Shown: piece after piece, positions 1 through 11,033 of the stretch | Layout: every line of letters begins with the position of its first letter | Position numbering within the stretch: the first letter of the stretch is position 1 | Assembly (NCBI GenBank): GCA_036377075.1 | Contig: DASUZB010000160.1 | Location: forward strand, 1 to 34,190 | Reading direction: 5' to 3' | Length of the DNA stretch: 34,190 nucleotides | DNA from: DASUZB01 sp036377075 | GTDB taxonomy: Bacteria > Actinomycetota > CALGFH01 | The notes under the pieces: model-generated | Told to the model about the DNA's origin: nothing | Database searches by the model: none | What the model saw: only the letters and a program-made list of their open reading frames with translations | Made by a program: the position numbers and the translations under genes

Positions 1-108
1 GCCGGGCTCGTCGTCCTCGTGCTGCTGCTCGTGCTCGCCGCGCTGGTGGCGGCGCGCCGCCACCAGCGCGGCGAGCACGAGCAGCAGCACGAGGACGACG
101 AGCCCGGC
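1..108. repeat. Perfect palindrome, two 54-nt arms and no spacer
   Basis: Bases 1-54 are the exact reverse complement of bases 55-108, with the axis between 54 and 55 inside ggcgc|gcgcc. The symmetry may continue left of the window and stops at 109. A zero-spacer palindrome of this size is unstable in most bacteria. Its position at the extreme end of the sequence suggests a fold-back assembly or amplification artefact, although a genuine hairpin end cannot be excluded. Confidence 0.95.
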
Positions 109-573
109 GCCGACGGTGGTCGGCGAGCGCCCGGCGGCCGCCCCGCCGCCTGGCAGGGTGGCTTGGGGGGCGTCGGGCGCGCCCTTGCCCGACCCGGGGC
201 GCAGCCCGAACCAGTTCGGCAGGACGAGGTTGGCGAGCAGGAAGCAGAGCAGCAGCAGCCCGGCCACCCAGCGCAGGCCGCGCCAGGGCGAGCGGCGTCC
301 CACCGGACCCCTGAGCCGGCGCCGCACCGTCTGCACCACCAGCAGGACGAGCTGGACCGTCCCGAGCATCAGCAGCAGGGCGTAGGTGGCGGCGACCAGC
401 CGCGGGGAGGCCACCAGCGGCCCCCGTGCCTGGCCCGCCGCCTCCGGGGAGCGGTCGTGGCTGGCGAGGGCGACCAGCCACAGCAGCGTGGCGAGCACGG
501 CGCCGAGCGCGGCCAGGGTCAGCGCCGGCGACCACCGGAGGCGGCCGCGGCCGCCCCGCCCACCCGCGTCCAT
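1..573 (-). CDS. Polytopic membrane protein, N-terminal part (truncated by window edge)
   Basis: The minus frame opens with ATG at 573 and runs open to base 1, so only the first 191 codons are seen. The ATG follows a strong GGGAGGTG-type ribosome site. Four hydrophobic helices are visible, at roughly residues 14-36, 55-78, 97-118 and 152-171, with an Arg-rich loop between helices 2 and 3 (VRRRLRGPVGRR) and a Gly/Ala/Pro stretch before helix 4. This layout resembles the membrane half of actinobacterial DUF4129/transglutaminase-associated proteins, but no diagnostic domain lies inside the window, so the family is a guess. The last 36 codons lie in a perfect palindrome, so the charged His/Glu/Gln-rich tail after helix 4 is simply the antisense of that helix and may not be real. 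Gene presence is fairly sure; function is unknown. Confidence 0.65.
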   Translation of the reverse strand, partial: MDAGGRGGRGRLRWSPALTLAALGAVLATLLWLVALASHDRSPEAAGQARGPLVASPRLVAATYALLLMLGTVQLVLLVVQTVRRRLRGPVGRRSPWRGLRWVAGLLLLCFLLANLVLPNWFGLRPGSGKGAPDAPQATLPGGGAAAGRSPTTVGAGLVVLVLLLVLAALVAARRHQRGEHEQQHEDDEPG

Positions 574-719
574 GACACCTCCCTCGCCGGCGCCGCCGCC
601 GGCCGCGACCATTACACGTCGCTGGCCGCGGCGGGTGTAGCCCGAGCCCGCGATTATTACCTCCCGCTCAGGTGGCCCGTAGAACCGCTCGTGGCCCGCC
701 GCCGTGTAGCGTGGACCCC

Positions 720-1469
720 ATGATCGCCGCCGTTGACGCCGTCCTGCTCGACGTCGGTGGGGTGTTCTTCCTGCCCGACCACGCCGAGGTGGTCCAGGCG
801 CTGGTGCGGGCCGGGGTGCACGCGCGTGCGGAGGTGCTGGACCGCGCCCACTACGCCGCCCTCGCCGAGTCCGAGCGGGACGCCGGCGGCGGCGCCGAGG
901 CGCTGGCGCGCTACCGCCAGGCCTACCTGCGCGCCGCCGGCGTGCCGCCCGGGCGCGCCGAGGAAGCCGAGCGGGAGCTGTTCGACGCCGAGCTCGGCTA
1001 CATGCGGGCGCCGTGGACGCGGCTGCGCGAGCAGGCCGCGGCCGAGCTGCACGAGCTGGCCGGCACGGGCGTCGGCCTGGCGGTGGTGTCCAACGCCGAC
1101 GGCTCGGTCGAGGACCAGCTGCGCGCGTTCGGCGTCTGCCAGGTCGGCGACGGCGAGGGGGTGCCGGTGGCCAAGGTGGTCGACTCCACCGTGGCCGGGG
1201 TCGCCAAGCCCGACCCGCGCATCTTCCGGATCGCGCTGGACGCGCTGGCGGTCGAGCCCGCCCGCACGATCCACCTGGGCGACAGCCTGCTCGCCGACGT
1301 GGCCGGCGCGCGCGCGGCCGGCATCCACCCGGTCCACTACGACCCGCTCGGCCTCTGCCCCGGCGACGGCCACCGCGACGTCGCCAGCATCGCCGAGCTC
1401 GTGGGATTGATCCATTCGGGAGGGAACCCGGGACAGCTCCCCCCCGAACCCCCCCATCGGGTCCCCTAG
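720..1469 (+). CDS. HAD-superfamily hydrolase (subfamily IA-like)
   Basis: This 249-residue protein is a putative phosphatase of unknown substrate. The four HAD motifs are readable. Motif I is LLDVGGVFF with nucleophile Asp11; the usual second Asp is Gly, as in DLGNV/DLGGV members such as YihX. Motif II is VVSNAD, motif III is the Lys of AKPDP, and motif IV is HLGDS followed by ADVAGARAAG. The segment between motifs I and II forms an alpha-helical cap, typical of subfamily IA. The ATG at 720 is chosen because the fold starts directly after it; the in-frame extension to 672 is basic and unlike the family. No clear Shine-Dalgarno precedes it, and a TAGCGT sequence at 707-712 would suit a leaderless transcript. 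It is convergent with the ABC-F gene and divergent from the left-end membrane protein. Confidence 0.85.
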   Translation: MIAAVDAVLLDVGGVFFLPDHAEVVQALVRAGVHARAEVLDRAHYAALAESERDAGGGAEALARYRQAYLRAAGVPPGRAEEAERELFDAELGYMRAPWTRLREQAAAELHELAGTGVGLAVVSNADGSVEDQLRAFGVCQVGDGEGVPVAKVVDSTVAGVAKPDPRIFRIALDALAVEPARTIHLGDSLLADVAGARAAGIHPVHYDPLGLCPGDGHRDVASIAELVGLIHSGGNPGQLPPEPPHRVP

Positions 1470-1527
1470 CGGGATCCCTGTTCGCGGCCCAGGTAGCCCT
1501 GGCGGGGTCCTGCGGTGGGCATGGTGG

Positions 1528-3105
1528 TCACCCCTGGGGCGGGCCGAGCTGCTCGGTGACCCGCTGGTCGTCGCCGAAGACCAGGAAGCGGTCGAAGGCG
1601 CGCATGAACCAGCGGTCGTGGGTCACGGCGAGCACCGTGCCCTGGTAGCCGGCGAGGCCCTCCTCGAGCGCCTCGGCCGAGGCCAGGTCGAGGTTGTCGG
1701 TCGGCTCGTCGAGCAGCAGCATGGTGGCGCCGCCGACCTCCAGCAGCAGGATCTGCAGGCGCGCCTGCTGGCCGCCCGAGAGGGTCTCCCAGCGCTGGTC
1801 GGCGGTCGCGTGCAGCTCGTAGCGGCGCAGCCGGCCGATCGCCTGGCCGCGGTCGAGGCCCTCACCGCGGAGGATCTCGACCGGGCTGCGGCCCTGCAGC
1901 TCCGGGGTGTCGTGGGTCTGCGCGAACCAGCCGGGCACCACCCGGGCGCCGAGCCGCCACTCGCCCTCGTGGGCCACCTCCTGGCCGGCCAGCAGCCGCA
2001 GGAAGTGGCTCTTGCCGGTGCCGTTCGGCCCCACCACCGCGACCCGCTCGCCGAAGAGGACCTCCAGGCCGAACGGGAGCACCAGCCCGGGGAGGGCGAG
2101 CCGCCGCGCGGTGAGCGCGCGCACGCCGGTGCGCCCGCCCTCCAGGCGCATGGCGAGCCGCCGCGCCTCCGGCCGCTCCAGCGGCCGCGCCTCGGTCTCG
2201 AAGCGCCTGATGCGCGTCTCCATCGCCTTGGCGCGCGAGGCGAACTTGTCGCTGAAGGAGGCGCGGCGCTTGAACTCGCGCAGCGACTCGACCAGCCGCT
2301 TGTGCTCCTCGCGGTAGCGGCGGTGCTGCTCGTCGAGGCGGGCGAGGCGGTCCTGGCGGGCCTCGTGGTAGCCGGCGAAGCCGCCGCCGTGCACCCAGGT
2401 CGCGCGGCCCTCGAGCGTGACCACCCTGGTGGCCGTGCGGGCGAGCAGCTCGCGGTCGTGGCTGACGTACAGGCACGTCTTGTCAGTGGCGGCCAGCTCC
2501 CGCTCGAGCCAGCGCTTGCCGGCGAGGTCGAGGTAGTTGTCGGGCTCGTCGAGCAGCAGCACCTCGTCGTCGCCGCGCAGCAGCGCCTCGAGCGCCAGCC
2601 GCTTCTGCTCGCCGCCGGAGAGGGTGGCGACGGGCCGGTCGGCGACCTCGTCGAGCGGGCGGCCGAGCGCGGCGGTGGTGCACAGGTCCCACAGCACCTC
2701 GGCCTCGTAGCCGCCGGCGTCGCCCCAGGCGGTCAGCGCGGCCGCGTAGCGCACGCCGGCGCGGTCGCCGCCGCCGTCGAGGCCGCGCTCGGCGCCGGCC
2801 AGGGCCGCGCCGGCGGCGCGCACGGCCCCGGGGGCGAGCCCGAGCAGCAGCTCGCGGACGGTGGTGCGGTCACGGACCGAGCCGATGAACTGGCGCATCA
2901 CGCCGAGCCGTCCGCCGACCACCACGGTGCCGCGCTCGGGCTCCTCGTCGCGCGCGATCAGCCGCAGCAGGGTGGTCTTGCCGGTGCCGTTCGCCCCGAC
3001 CAGGGCGACCTTCTGCCCCTCGCCGACGCGGAAGGAGGCGTCGTCGAGCAGCACCCTGCCACCCGGCAGGGCGTGGTGCAGGTGCGCCACCTCGACGAAG
3101 CCCAT
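1528..3105 (-). CDS. ABC-F family ATP-binding protein
   Basis: This 525-residue protein carries two ATP-binding cassettes and no membrane segments, the mark of ABC-F proteins, which act on the ribosome (translation factors or target-protection resistance proteins). Cassette 1 has Walker A GANGTGKTT at 37-45, signature LSGGEQKRLALE and Walker B LLLDEPDNYLDL. Cassette 2 has Walker A GPNGTGKSH, signature LSGGQQARLQ and Walker B LLLDEPTDNLDL. Between them lies a basic helical linker (RRYREEHKRLVESLREFKRR onward), the segment that reaches toward the peptidyl-transferase centre in studied members. The first Walker B has DNYLD where DNHLD or TNHLD is more usual. The linker length does not let me choose between housekeeping and resistance subclasses. 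The ATG at 3105 has a weak GGTGG site 5 nt upstream. The gene stands alone. Confidence 0.93.
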   Translation of the reverse strand: MGFVEVAHLHHALPGGRVLLDDASFRVGEGQKVALVGANGTGKTTLLRLIARDEEPERGTVVVGGRLGVMRQFIGSVRDRTTVRELLLGLAPGAVRAAGAALAGAERGLDGGGDRAGVRYAAALTAWGDAGGYEAEVLWDLCTTAALGRPLDEVADRPVATLSGGEQKRLALEALLRGDDEVLLLDEPDNYLDLAGKRWLERELAATDKTCLYVSHDRELLARTATRVVTLEGRATWVHGGGFAGYHEARQDRLARLDEQHRRYREEHKRLVESLREFKRRASFSDKFASRAKAMETRIRRFETEARPLERPEARRLAMRLEGGRTGVRALTARRLALPGLVLPFGLEVLFGERVAVVGPNGTGKSHFLRLLAGQEVAHEGEWRLGARVVPGWFAQTHDTPELQGRSPVEILRGEGLDRGQAIGRLRRYELHATADQRWETLSGGQQARLQILLLEVGGATMLLLDEPTDNLDLASAEALEEGLAGYQGTVLAVTHDRWFMRAFDRFLVFGDDQRVTEQLGPPQG

Positions 3106-3171
3106 GACGGTCCACCGTGCCAGAGCGGCCCTGGCGGCGTCACCCGAATTGCCGCCGCGGGTGAGGCCCGG

Positions 3172-5325
3172 TCAGGCCGACGGCGCGGCGTCGGCCTCGA
3201 ACACGGCCGCCTGCGCGGGCTGCAGCATCGGGGCGGGCAGGCCGACGGTGGCGAGCACCCGGCCGGGGAGGGCGACGCCGTCGCCGTCCATCCAGGACGG
3301 CTGCGCCGTCGCGCCGCCCACGGGCGGCGGCAGCTCGGCGCAGGGGCGCACCAGGTAGCTGGTGGCGGGGTCGAGGCCGGGCAGGCGCAGCCTCGCCGGG
3401 TACGGCTCGGCCGAGGTGGCGAGCTGGACGACCGCGAAGACGGCGTGGCGCCGGTCTGCGGCGACCACGCCGTGCAGCCAGGCGCTCGGGTCGGGGTGGT
3501 CGGCGCGGACCACCTCGCCGCCGTGCAGCAGCGGGCGCAGCCGCCGGTACAGGCGGATCCACGCGGCCAGCTCCTCCACCTCGGCGGGGGTGCAGGCGAG
3601 CAGGTCCCACTCCACGCCGGCGTGGCCGAACAGCGCGGTGGCGCAGCGGAAGCCGAGGTCGGTGCGGCGGCCGGTGGTGTGCGCCCGCTCCGGGCCGACG
3701 TGGCTGCCGACCAGCTCCGGCGGGAGCAGCAGCCCGGTCCAGCGCTGGATCGGCTGGCGCTCCAGCGGGTCGTTGCTGTCCGACGCCCAGACCCGGTCGG
3801 TGCGCTCCAGGATCCCGAGGTCGATCCTGGCGCCGCCGGAGGCGCAGGACTCGACCTCCAGCGCAGGGTGACGCCGGCGCAGCTCGTCGAGCAGCCGGTA
3901 GACGGCGAGGGTCTGCCGGTGGACCGCGGCGACGCCGTCGTGGACCGCCTCGTGCAGGTCGCGGTTGCAGTCCCACTTGAGGTAGTCGATCTGGTACTCG
4001 GTCACCAGCGCGTCGAGGCGGCCGAGCAGGTGGTCGAAGGCCTCCGGCCGCGCCAGGTCGAGGACCTGCTGGTGGCGCCAGGGCGGCGGCCGCCGCCCGG
4101 GCGCGGCGAGCAGCCAGTCGGGGTGCGCCCGGGCGAGCTCCGAGTCCGGGTTGACCATCTCCGGCTCCACCCAGAGGCCGAACTGCATGCCCAGCTCGCG
4201 CACCCGCCGCACCAGCGGGTGCAGGCCGTCGGGCCAGACGTCCGGGTCGACCAGCCAGTCGCCCAGCCCGGCGGTGTCGTCCCTGCGGCCGAGGAACCAG
4301 CCGTCGTCGAGCACGAAGCGCTCGACGCCGATCGTCGCCGCCCGCTCCGCCAGCGCGGCGAGCCGGTCGAGCCGGTGGTCGAAGTAGACGGCCTCCCAGG
4401 TGTTGAGGACCACCGGGCGGGGCGAGCGCGGGTGCCGCGGCCGTGCCCGCAGCCAGCGGTGCAGCTTGGCGCTGAGGCCGTCGAGGCCGCGGCCGGCGTG
4501 GACGAAGAAGACCCACGGGGTCTGGTAGCGCTCGCCGGGGGCGAGCCGCACCTCGCCGGGGCCGAGCAGCTCGCCGCCGCCGAGGCTGGCGCCCTCGGGC
4601 AGCCGCTCGGCGAGGTGCAGGTGGTTGCCGCTCCAGCCGACGTGGACGCCCCAGACCTCGCCGTGCCGGAAGCAGAAGCCGGGCGTGCCCGCGACCAGCA
4701 GGCCGGTCGCGTCGTGGCCGGTGCGGCCCCGGCGGCCCTCCCTGGCGTGGCTGCCGTGCCGCAGCGGCCCGCGCTGCGGCGACCGCTCCCGGCACCAGCG
4801 CCCGGTCAGGTCGAGCAGCTCGCCGGCGTGGTCGGGCAGGGGCAGCAGGCAGCAGAGGCCGTCGACGGTCCAGGTGCCGGTGCCGACGTTGGTCAGGGCG
4901 TAGCGGACCCGCAGCACGCCCTGCGCCTCCATGCGCAGCTCGGCGTCGAGGGTGACGCCGGCGTCGGCGTCGCCGGCCTGGAAGCGCAGGGTGGCGGCGC
5001 CGCCGTCCTCGCGCTCCATGGTGGCGGGCGCGGTGAGCGTCCAGCGCGGGTGGCTCCAGCGGCCGTCGCGGTGGCCGCTGGCGGCGGGACGGCCGTGCCA
5101 GCCGTCCGCCTCGGTCGGCAGCAGCGTGCGGGTGAGCCCCTGGTCGAGCCCGGCGCGAGCGATCCCCTGGTCGGCCGCGACGGCGACGCCGGCGAGCGCG
5201 GCCGCGTCGAGCGGGCCCACGTCCGCGCCCCAGTGCAGCACCCGCGGCACCGCGGGCCCGGCGAGGTCGACCACCAGGCTGCTGCCGCCGGCGGAAAGCA
5301 CCATCACCTCAGAGGCTGCCGCCAC
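3172..5325 (-). CDS. Alpha-galactosidase, glycoside hydrolase family 36
   Basis: Retaining alpha-galactosidase acting on raffinose- or melibiose-type alpha-1,6-galactosides. From GTG 5325 it is 717 residues, the usual GH36 size. The N-terminal beta-sandwich is followed by a (beta/alpha)8 barrel with the family landmarks FVLDDGWF, WVEPEMVNPDSELA, the nucleophile motif YLKWDCNRDL (Asp near residue 450), ESCASGGARIDLGIL and the acid/base motif WASDSNDPLERQ (near 515). There is no signal peptide, so it should be cytoplasmic. GTG 5325 is chosen because AAGGGGG lies 5 nt upstream; ATG 5304 would give 710 residues but has no proper spacing, and the longer open frame to 5535 runs into the gcvP leader. 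No transporter or sugar regulator sits beside it, so its substrate source is not shown by context. Confidence 0.93.
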   Translation of the reverse strand: MAAASEVMVLSAGGSSLVVDLAGPAVPRVLHWGADVGPLDAAALAGVAVAADQGIARAGLDQGLTRTLLPTEADGWHGRPAASGHRDGRWSHPRWTLTAPATMEREDGGAATLRFQAGDADAGVTLDAELRMEAQGVLRVRYALTNVGTGTWTVDGLCCLLPLPDHAGELLDLTGRWCRERSPQRGPLRHGSHAREGRRGRTGHDATGLLVAGTPGFCFRHGEVWGVHVGWSGNHLHLAERLPEGASLGGGELLGPGEVRLAPGERYQTPWVFFVHAGRGLDGLSAKLHRWLRARPRHPRSPRPVVLNTWEAVYFDHRLDRLAALAERAATIGVERFVLDDGWFLGRRDDTAGLGDWLVDPDVWPDGLHPLVRRVRELGMQFGLWVEPEMVNPDSELARAHPDWLLAAPGRRPPPWRHQQVLDLARPEAFDHLLGRLDALVTEYQIDYLKWDCNRDLHEAVHDGVAAVHRQTLAVYRLLDELRRRHPALEVESCASGGARIDLGILERTDRVWASDSNDPLERQPIQRWTGLLLPPELVGSHVGPERAHTTGRRTDLGFRCATALFGHAGVEWDLLACTPAEVEELAAWIRLYRRLRPLLHGGEVVRADHPDPSAWLHGVVAADRRHAVFAVVQLATSAEPYPARLRLPGLDPATSYLVRPCAELPPPVGGATAQPSWMDGDGVALPGRVLATVGLPAPMLQPAQAAVFEADAAPSA

Positions 5326-5484
5326 GTCCACCCCCTTCGACTGCGGCGACCTTACCGCGTGCGCGCCGCCCAGGCCCGCGGCGATACCCTGGCCGTGCAA
5401 CGCCTCGCCGCGTGGATCGACCAGTGGCTCGCTGAGCTGCGGTCGTTCCGAGCGGCGCCGAAACCGTGCGCTAAGCTTCGCCAC

Positions 5485-5506
5485 GGCGCCCGGTTGCCCG
5501 GGCGCC
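5485..5506 (+). other. Stem-loop in the gcvP leader
   Basis: A perfect 9-bp GC stem (GGCGCCCGG at 5485-5493, CCGGGCGCC at 5498-5506) closes a TTGC loop, ending 27 nt before the AAGGAGGT ribosome site of gcvP. No U-tract follows, so it is not a classical terminator. I see no two-aptamer glycine riboswitch around it. A role in leader stability or protein binding is possible but unproven. Confidence 0.5.
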
Positions 5507-5548
5507 TCACGGCGCCGGCCTGACCGTGCGCGCAAGGAGGTCTACCGA

Positions 5549-8483
<2,935 letters not shown>

Positions 8484-8494
<11 letters not shown>

Positions 8495-8993
8495 CGCGCC
8501 GGGGCCGGTCAGCCGACGGCCCGGGCGACCGGGCCGTCGGAGCCGCCTCCTCGAGCGGGAGCTGCGCGACGTCGCCCTCGGTGTCGGCCCAGACGCGGCC
8601 GACGGCGATGCCGAACACCGCCTGCCCGTGCGAGAGGACGTCGATGACCTCCTCGCCGGAGTGGCAGGCGTAGATGCGCTGCCCGTCCGAGATCAGGGTG
8701 ACGTCGCTCAGCGCCCGGTCGCTGGACTCGCTGCGCAGGTAGCCGATCGCGTCGCGGATGCGCTGCAGGGAGATGCCCGCGTCGAGCAGCCGCTTGATGA
8801 TGCGCAGCTCGACCAGGTCGCCGAAGCTGTAGAGCCGGTGGCTGCCGGAGCCGTCGGCGGCGCGGACCGACGGCGTCACCAGCTCGGTGCGCGCCCAGTA
8901 GTCGAGCTGCCGGTAGGAGATGCCGACCAGCCGGCACACCGTGGGTCCCCGGTAGCCAGAGGCCGCCGGGTCCGAAGCTGCGTGATCGGCCAT
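8484..8993 (-). CDS. MerR-family regulator, Rv1830-like
   Basis: This 169-residue DNA-binding protein has a MerR winged helix-turn-helix: TVCRLVGISYRQLDYWART (helix-turn-helix), then the wing and helices through HRLYSFGDLVELRIIKRLLDAGISLQRIRDAI. The C-terminal half has no cysteine cluster or drug-binding domain and is short. The position after the DUF151 gene and next to gcvP matches mycobacterial Rv1830 (called ResR/McdR, linked to growth and division control). I infer orthology from order and motif only. ATG 8993 is supported by a GGAGGGTAGGG ribosome site directly upstream and by its own promoter at 9050-9078. A short dyad overlaps the expected transcription start, so autoregulation is plausible. 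Its stop lies inside the end of gcvP. Confidence 0.9.
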
Positions 8994-9029
8994 CCCTACC
9001 CTCCACCACCTGCAGCGGCAGCAATCGAA

Positions 9030-9043
9030 TTACAGCGATGTGA
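9030..9043. promoter_or_regulatory. Possible operator dyad at the merR start site
   Basis: The sequence TTACA-GCGA-TGTGA is an inverted repeat with 4 of 5 positions paired. It lies 7-20 bp downstream of the -10 hexamer of the merR promoter, where a bound protein could block initiation. It is short and I saw no second clear copy in the window, so this is tentative. Confidence 0.3.
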
Positions 9044-9049
9044 GGGTCC

Positions 9050-9078
9050 AGCCTAGAGAGCGCAGAACCGGGCGTCAA
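9050..9078 (-). promoter_or_regulatory. Sigma-A-type promoter of the Rv1830-like merR gene
   Basis: On the minus strand TTGACG (9078-9073) is separated by exactly 17 bp from TAGGCT (9055-9050). Initiation near 9043 would give a leader of about 50 nt ending in a good ribosome site. The gene therefore has its own promoter and need not depend on read-through from the DUF151 gene. Confidence 0.7.
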
Positions 9079-9137
9079 CGACCCTCGGCACCCCCAGGCA
9101 CGGGTCAACCTTCGTCCACCGGTTGAGGGTCAGGTCG

Positions 9138-9614
9138 CTACTCGAAGTCCTCCGGGCTGACCTGGTCAAGGAACTCGCGGAACTTGCGCACCTCGCGTTC
9201 CTCGTCGTCGCTCTCCTTGATCAGGATGGAGGCCTCGCTGAGCACGGTCTCCTCGGCGAAGATCGGCGTGTTGGCGCGCACGGCCAGGGCGATGGCGTCG
9301 CTGGGGCGGCTCGACACCGAGTAGCGGCTGCCGTTCTGGCGCAGCTCGATGGTGGCGTAGAAGGTGCCTTCCTTGAGCTCGGTGATCACCACGCGCTCGA
9401 CCGACACCACCAGCTCGTCGAGCAGGTTCTTGAGCAGGTCGTGGGTGAGGGGCCGGGCGGTGGCCACGCCCTGGAGGGCGAAGGCGATCGCGGTGGCCTC
9501 CACGTTGCCGATCCAGATCGGCAGGAAACGCTCACCCTCTCGCTCCTTGAGGAGCACGATCGGCGTCTGGGTGGGAAGCTCGATCCGTACGCCGACGAGG
9601 GTCAGCTCGACCAA
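9138..9614 (-). CDS. Bifunctional nuclease domain protein (DUF151), Rv1829-like
   Basis: This 158-residue protein consists of one DUF151 (BFN) domain. Family landmarks are the N-terminal VELTLVGVRIE strand, ERFLPIWIGNVEATAIA, ATARPLTHDLLKNLL, GTFYATIEL, and SSRPSDAIALAVRANTPIFAEE. The acidic tail KFREFLDQVSPEDFE closely recalls Rv1829. Plant BFN relatives have RNase and DNase activity, but the role in actinobacteria is not settled. The start is read as TTG 9614, with a GAGGGGG ribosome site 7 nt upstream; a longer open frame through the dacA gene exists but is a shadow. It lies between ftsR-like/dacA and the second merR gene, the conserved place for this family. A TAGCCT at 9674-9679 (minus) could be its own -10 element, without a clear -35. 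Confidence 0.9.
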   Translation of the reverse strand: MVELTLVGVRIELPTQTPIVLLKEREGERFLPIWIGNVEATAIAFALQGVATARPLTHDLLKNLLDELVVSVERVVITELKEGTFYATIELRQNGSRYSVSSRPSDAIALAVRANTPIFAEETVLSEASILIKESDDEEREVRKFREFLDQVSPEDFE

Positions 9615-9817
9615 CGCACAACCCCCTCGAGCGTCATCTCCCGCGCCCAGGACGGGCGCCTGCCTGGATTCAGAGGCTATCAGACGCCTCTCCCGGACGC
9701 GACATGCGGATCGCCTGGTACCAGGGCACCCGGGCCCGCCGGCCGGCCTCCCGGCAGGCTCCTGAGCTGGGGCGCCGGCGGCGCGTTCGGCCCCGGCCGC
9801 GGGGGTTCTCCGGCGCC

Positions 9818-11008
9818 TCAGGCGGCCTGCTGGGCGAGGAACCGGTCGACCACCGCGCTGCGCGCGCCGGCGGGCACGGGGCCGGGCCGCAGGCCCGCGG
9901 CGGCCGTGCCGGCGTCGGCCGGGCGCACCGGCAGGCGCGCCAGCGGCGCGCTGCCGGCCACGAGCCACACGGCCGGCGCGCCGCCCTGGCCGCCGGGTCC
10001 TCCCTGACGCAGGCCGATCCGGCCCAGCAGGTCGCGCCGGACGAGCGCGTCGACGTCGGCGGTGGCCTGCCAGCGGCCGTCCTGGCCGCCGGTCGCCGCC
10101 GCCGCAACCACCTGGCCGCGGCTGGCCAGGCGCACCCGCACCAGGGCGGTGAACCCGTAGTCGAACAGGGCGCGCAGGTCGTCGAAGGCGTTGCCGGAGC
10201 CGAGCGCGACCCCTACCAGGCGGCGGCCGCCGCGGCTGACGGAGGCGACCAGGCAGCGGCCGGCCAGGTTGGTGAAGCCGGTCTTGCCGCCCTCGGTCCA
10301 GCGGTAGGTGAACAGCAGCTCGTCGCGGTTGGCGAAGCGGCGCGGCCCGCGCGGCCCGGGGATGGTGGCGCGCCTGGTGGCCACCAGGGCGCGGAAGTCC
10401 GGCCGCCGCATCGCCACCGTCCACAGCCGCGCGAGGTCCCTGGCGCTGGTGTGGTGGCCGGGCCGGTCGAGGCCGTGGGGGCTGGCGTAGTGGGTGGCGG
10501 TCAGGCCCAGCGCGGCCGCGCGCTGGTTCATCCGCCGCACGAACGCGGCCTCCGAGCCGTCCACCGCCTCGGCCAGCGCCACCGCCGAATCGTTGGCGCT
10601 CTCCAGCAGCAGGCCGAGCAGCAGCTGATGGATGGTGAGGTGCTCGCCGGCGCGCAGCCCGAGGGTCGAGGGGGTCGAGGTCCGGGTCGGGCCCGGCCCG
10701 ATCGTCACGGTCCGTTGCTGGGACAGGTGTTCGAGCACCAGCAGGGCGGTCATCACCTTGGTGGTCGAGGCCATCGGGCGGGCGCGGGCCGGGTCGCGGG
10801 CCAGCAGCACCTGCCCGGTGGCGGCGTCGGCGAGCAGGAAGGAGCGGGCTCCGACCCGCGGCTGCGCCACCGGCCCCGGCGGCGGCCCGGCCACCGCGGC
10901 CGGGCGGGCGACCGCCGGGTGGGCGGCAGCCACGGGCGCGCCGGGCGGCGCCCCGACGGCCACGGCGAGCAGGACGAGCAGGACGAGCGGCGCGCGGCGG
11001 CGGGTCAT
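9818..11008 (-). CDS. D-alanyl-D-alanine carboxypeptidase (peptidase S11, PBP5-type)
   Basis: Penicillin-binding D,D-carboxypeptidase that trims the terminal D-Ala from peptidoglycan pentapeptides outside the membrane. All three active-site motifs are present: STTK at 81-84 (Ser81 nucleophile, Lys84), SAN at 137-139 and KTG at 242-244. The first 28 residues form a signal sequence (TRRR, then a Leu/Val/Ala-rich core ending AAA), followed by a Pro/Ala linker before the catalytic domain. At 396 residues it has the usual length, and a weakly conserved C-terminal part takes the place of the PBP5 beta-domain. It begins 25 nt after the ftsR-like gene and probably shares its transcript. In mycobacteria the flanking MerR and DUF151 genes adjoin directly, so this gene looks inserted into a conserved block. 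No strong ribosome site precedes ATG 11008. Confidence 0.93.
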   Translation of the reverse strand: MTRRRAPLVLLVLLAVAVGAPPGAPVAAAHPAVARPAAVAGPPPGPVAQPRVGARSFLLADAATGQVLLARDPARARPMASTTKVMTALLVLEHLSQQRTVTIGPGPTRTSTPSTLGLRAGEHLTIHQLLLGLLLESANDSAVALAEAVDGSEAAFVRRMNQRAAALGLTATHYASPHGLDRPGHHTSARDLARLWTVAMRRPDFRALVATRRATIPGPRGPRRFANRDELLFTYRWTEGGKTGFTNLAGRCLVASVSRGGRRLVGVALGSGNAFDDLRALFDYGFTALVRVRLASRGQVVAAAATGGQDGRWQATADVDALVRRDLLGRIGLRQGGPGGQGGAPAVWLVAGSAPLARLPVRPADAGTAAAGLRPGPVPAGARSAVVDRFLAQQAA

Positions 11009-11033
11009 CGGCGCGGGCGGGTGGACCGCGGCG

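Noticed and set aside
19..723. 234-residue plus-strand open frame at the left end
   Set aside because: The minus strand in the same place encodes four clear membrane helices after a good ribosome site; the plus frame is low-complexity and crosses the palindrome.
1618..5523. 1301-residue plus-strand open frame
   Set aside because: It is antisense to the ABC-F and GH36 genes, both of which have full motif sets; long antisense frames are expected in DNA this GC-rich.
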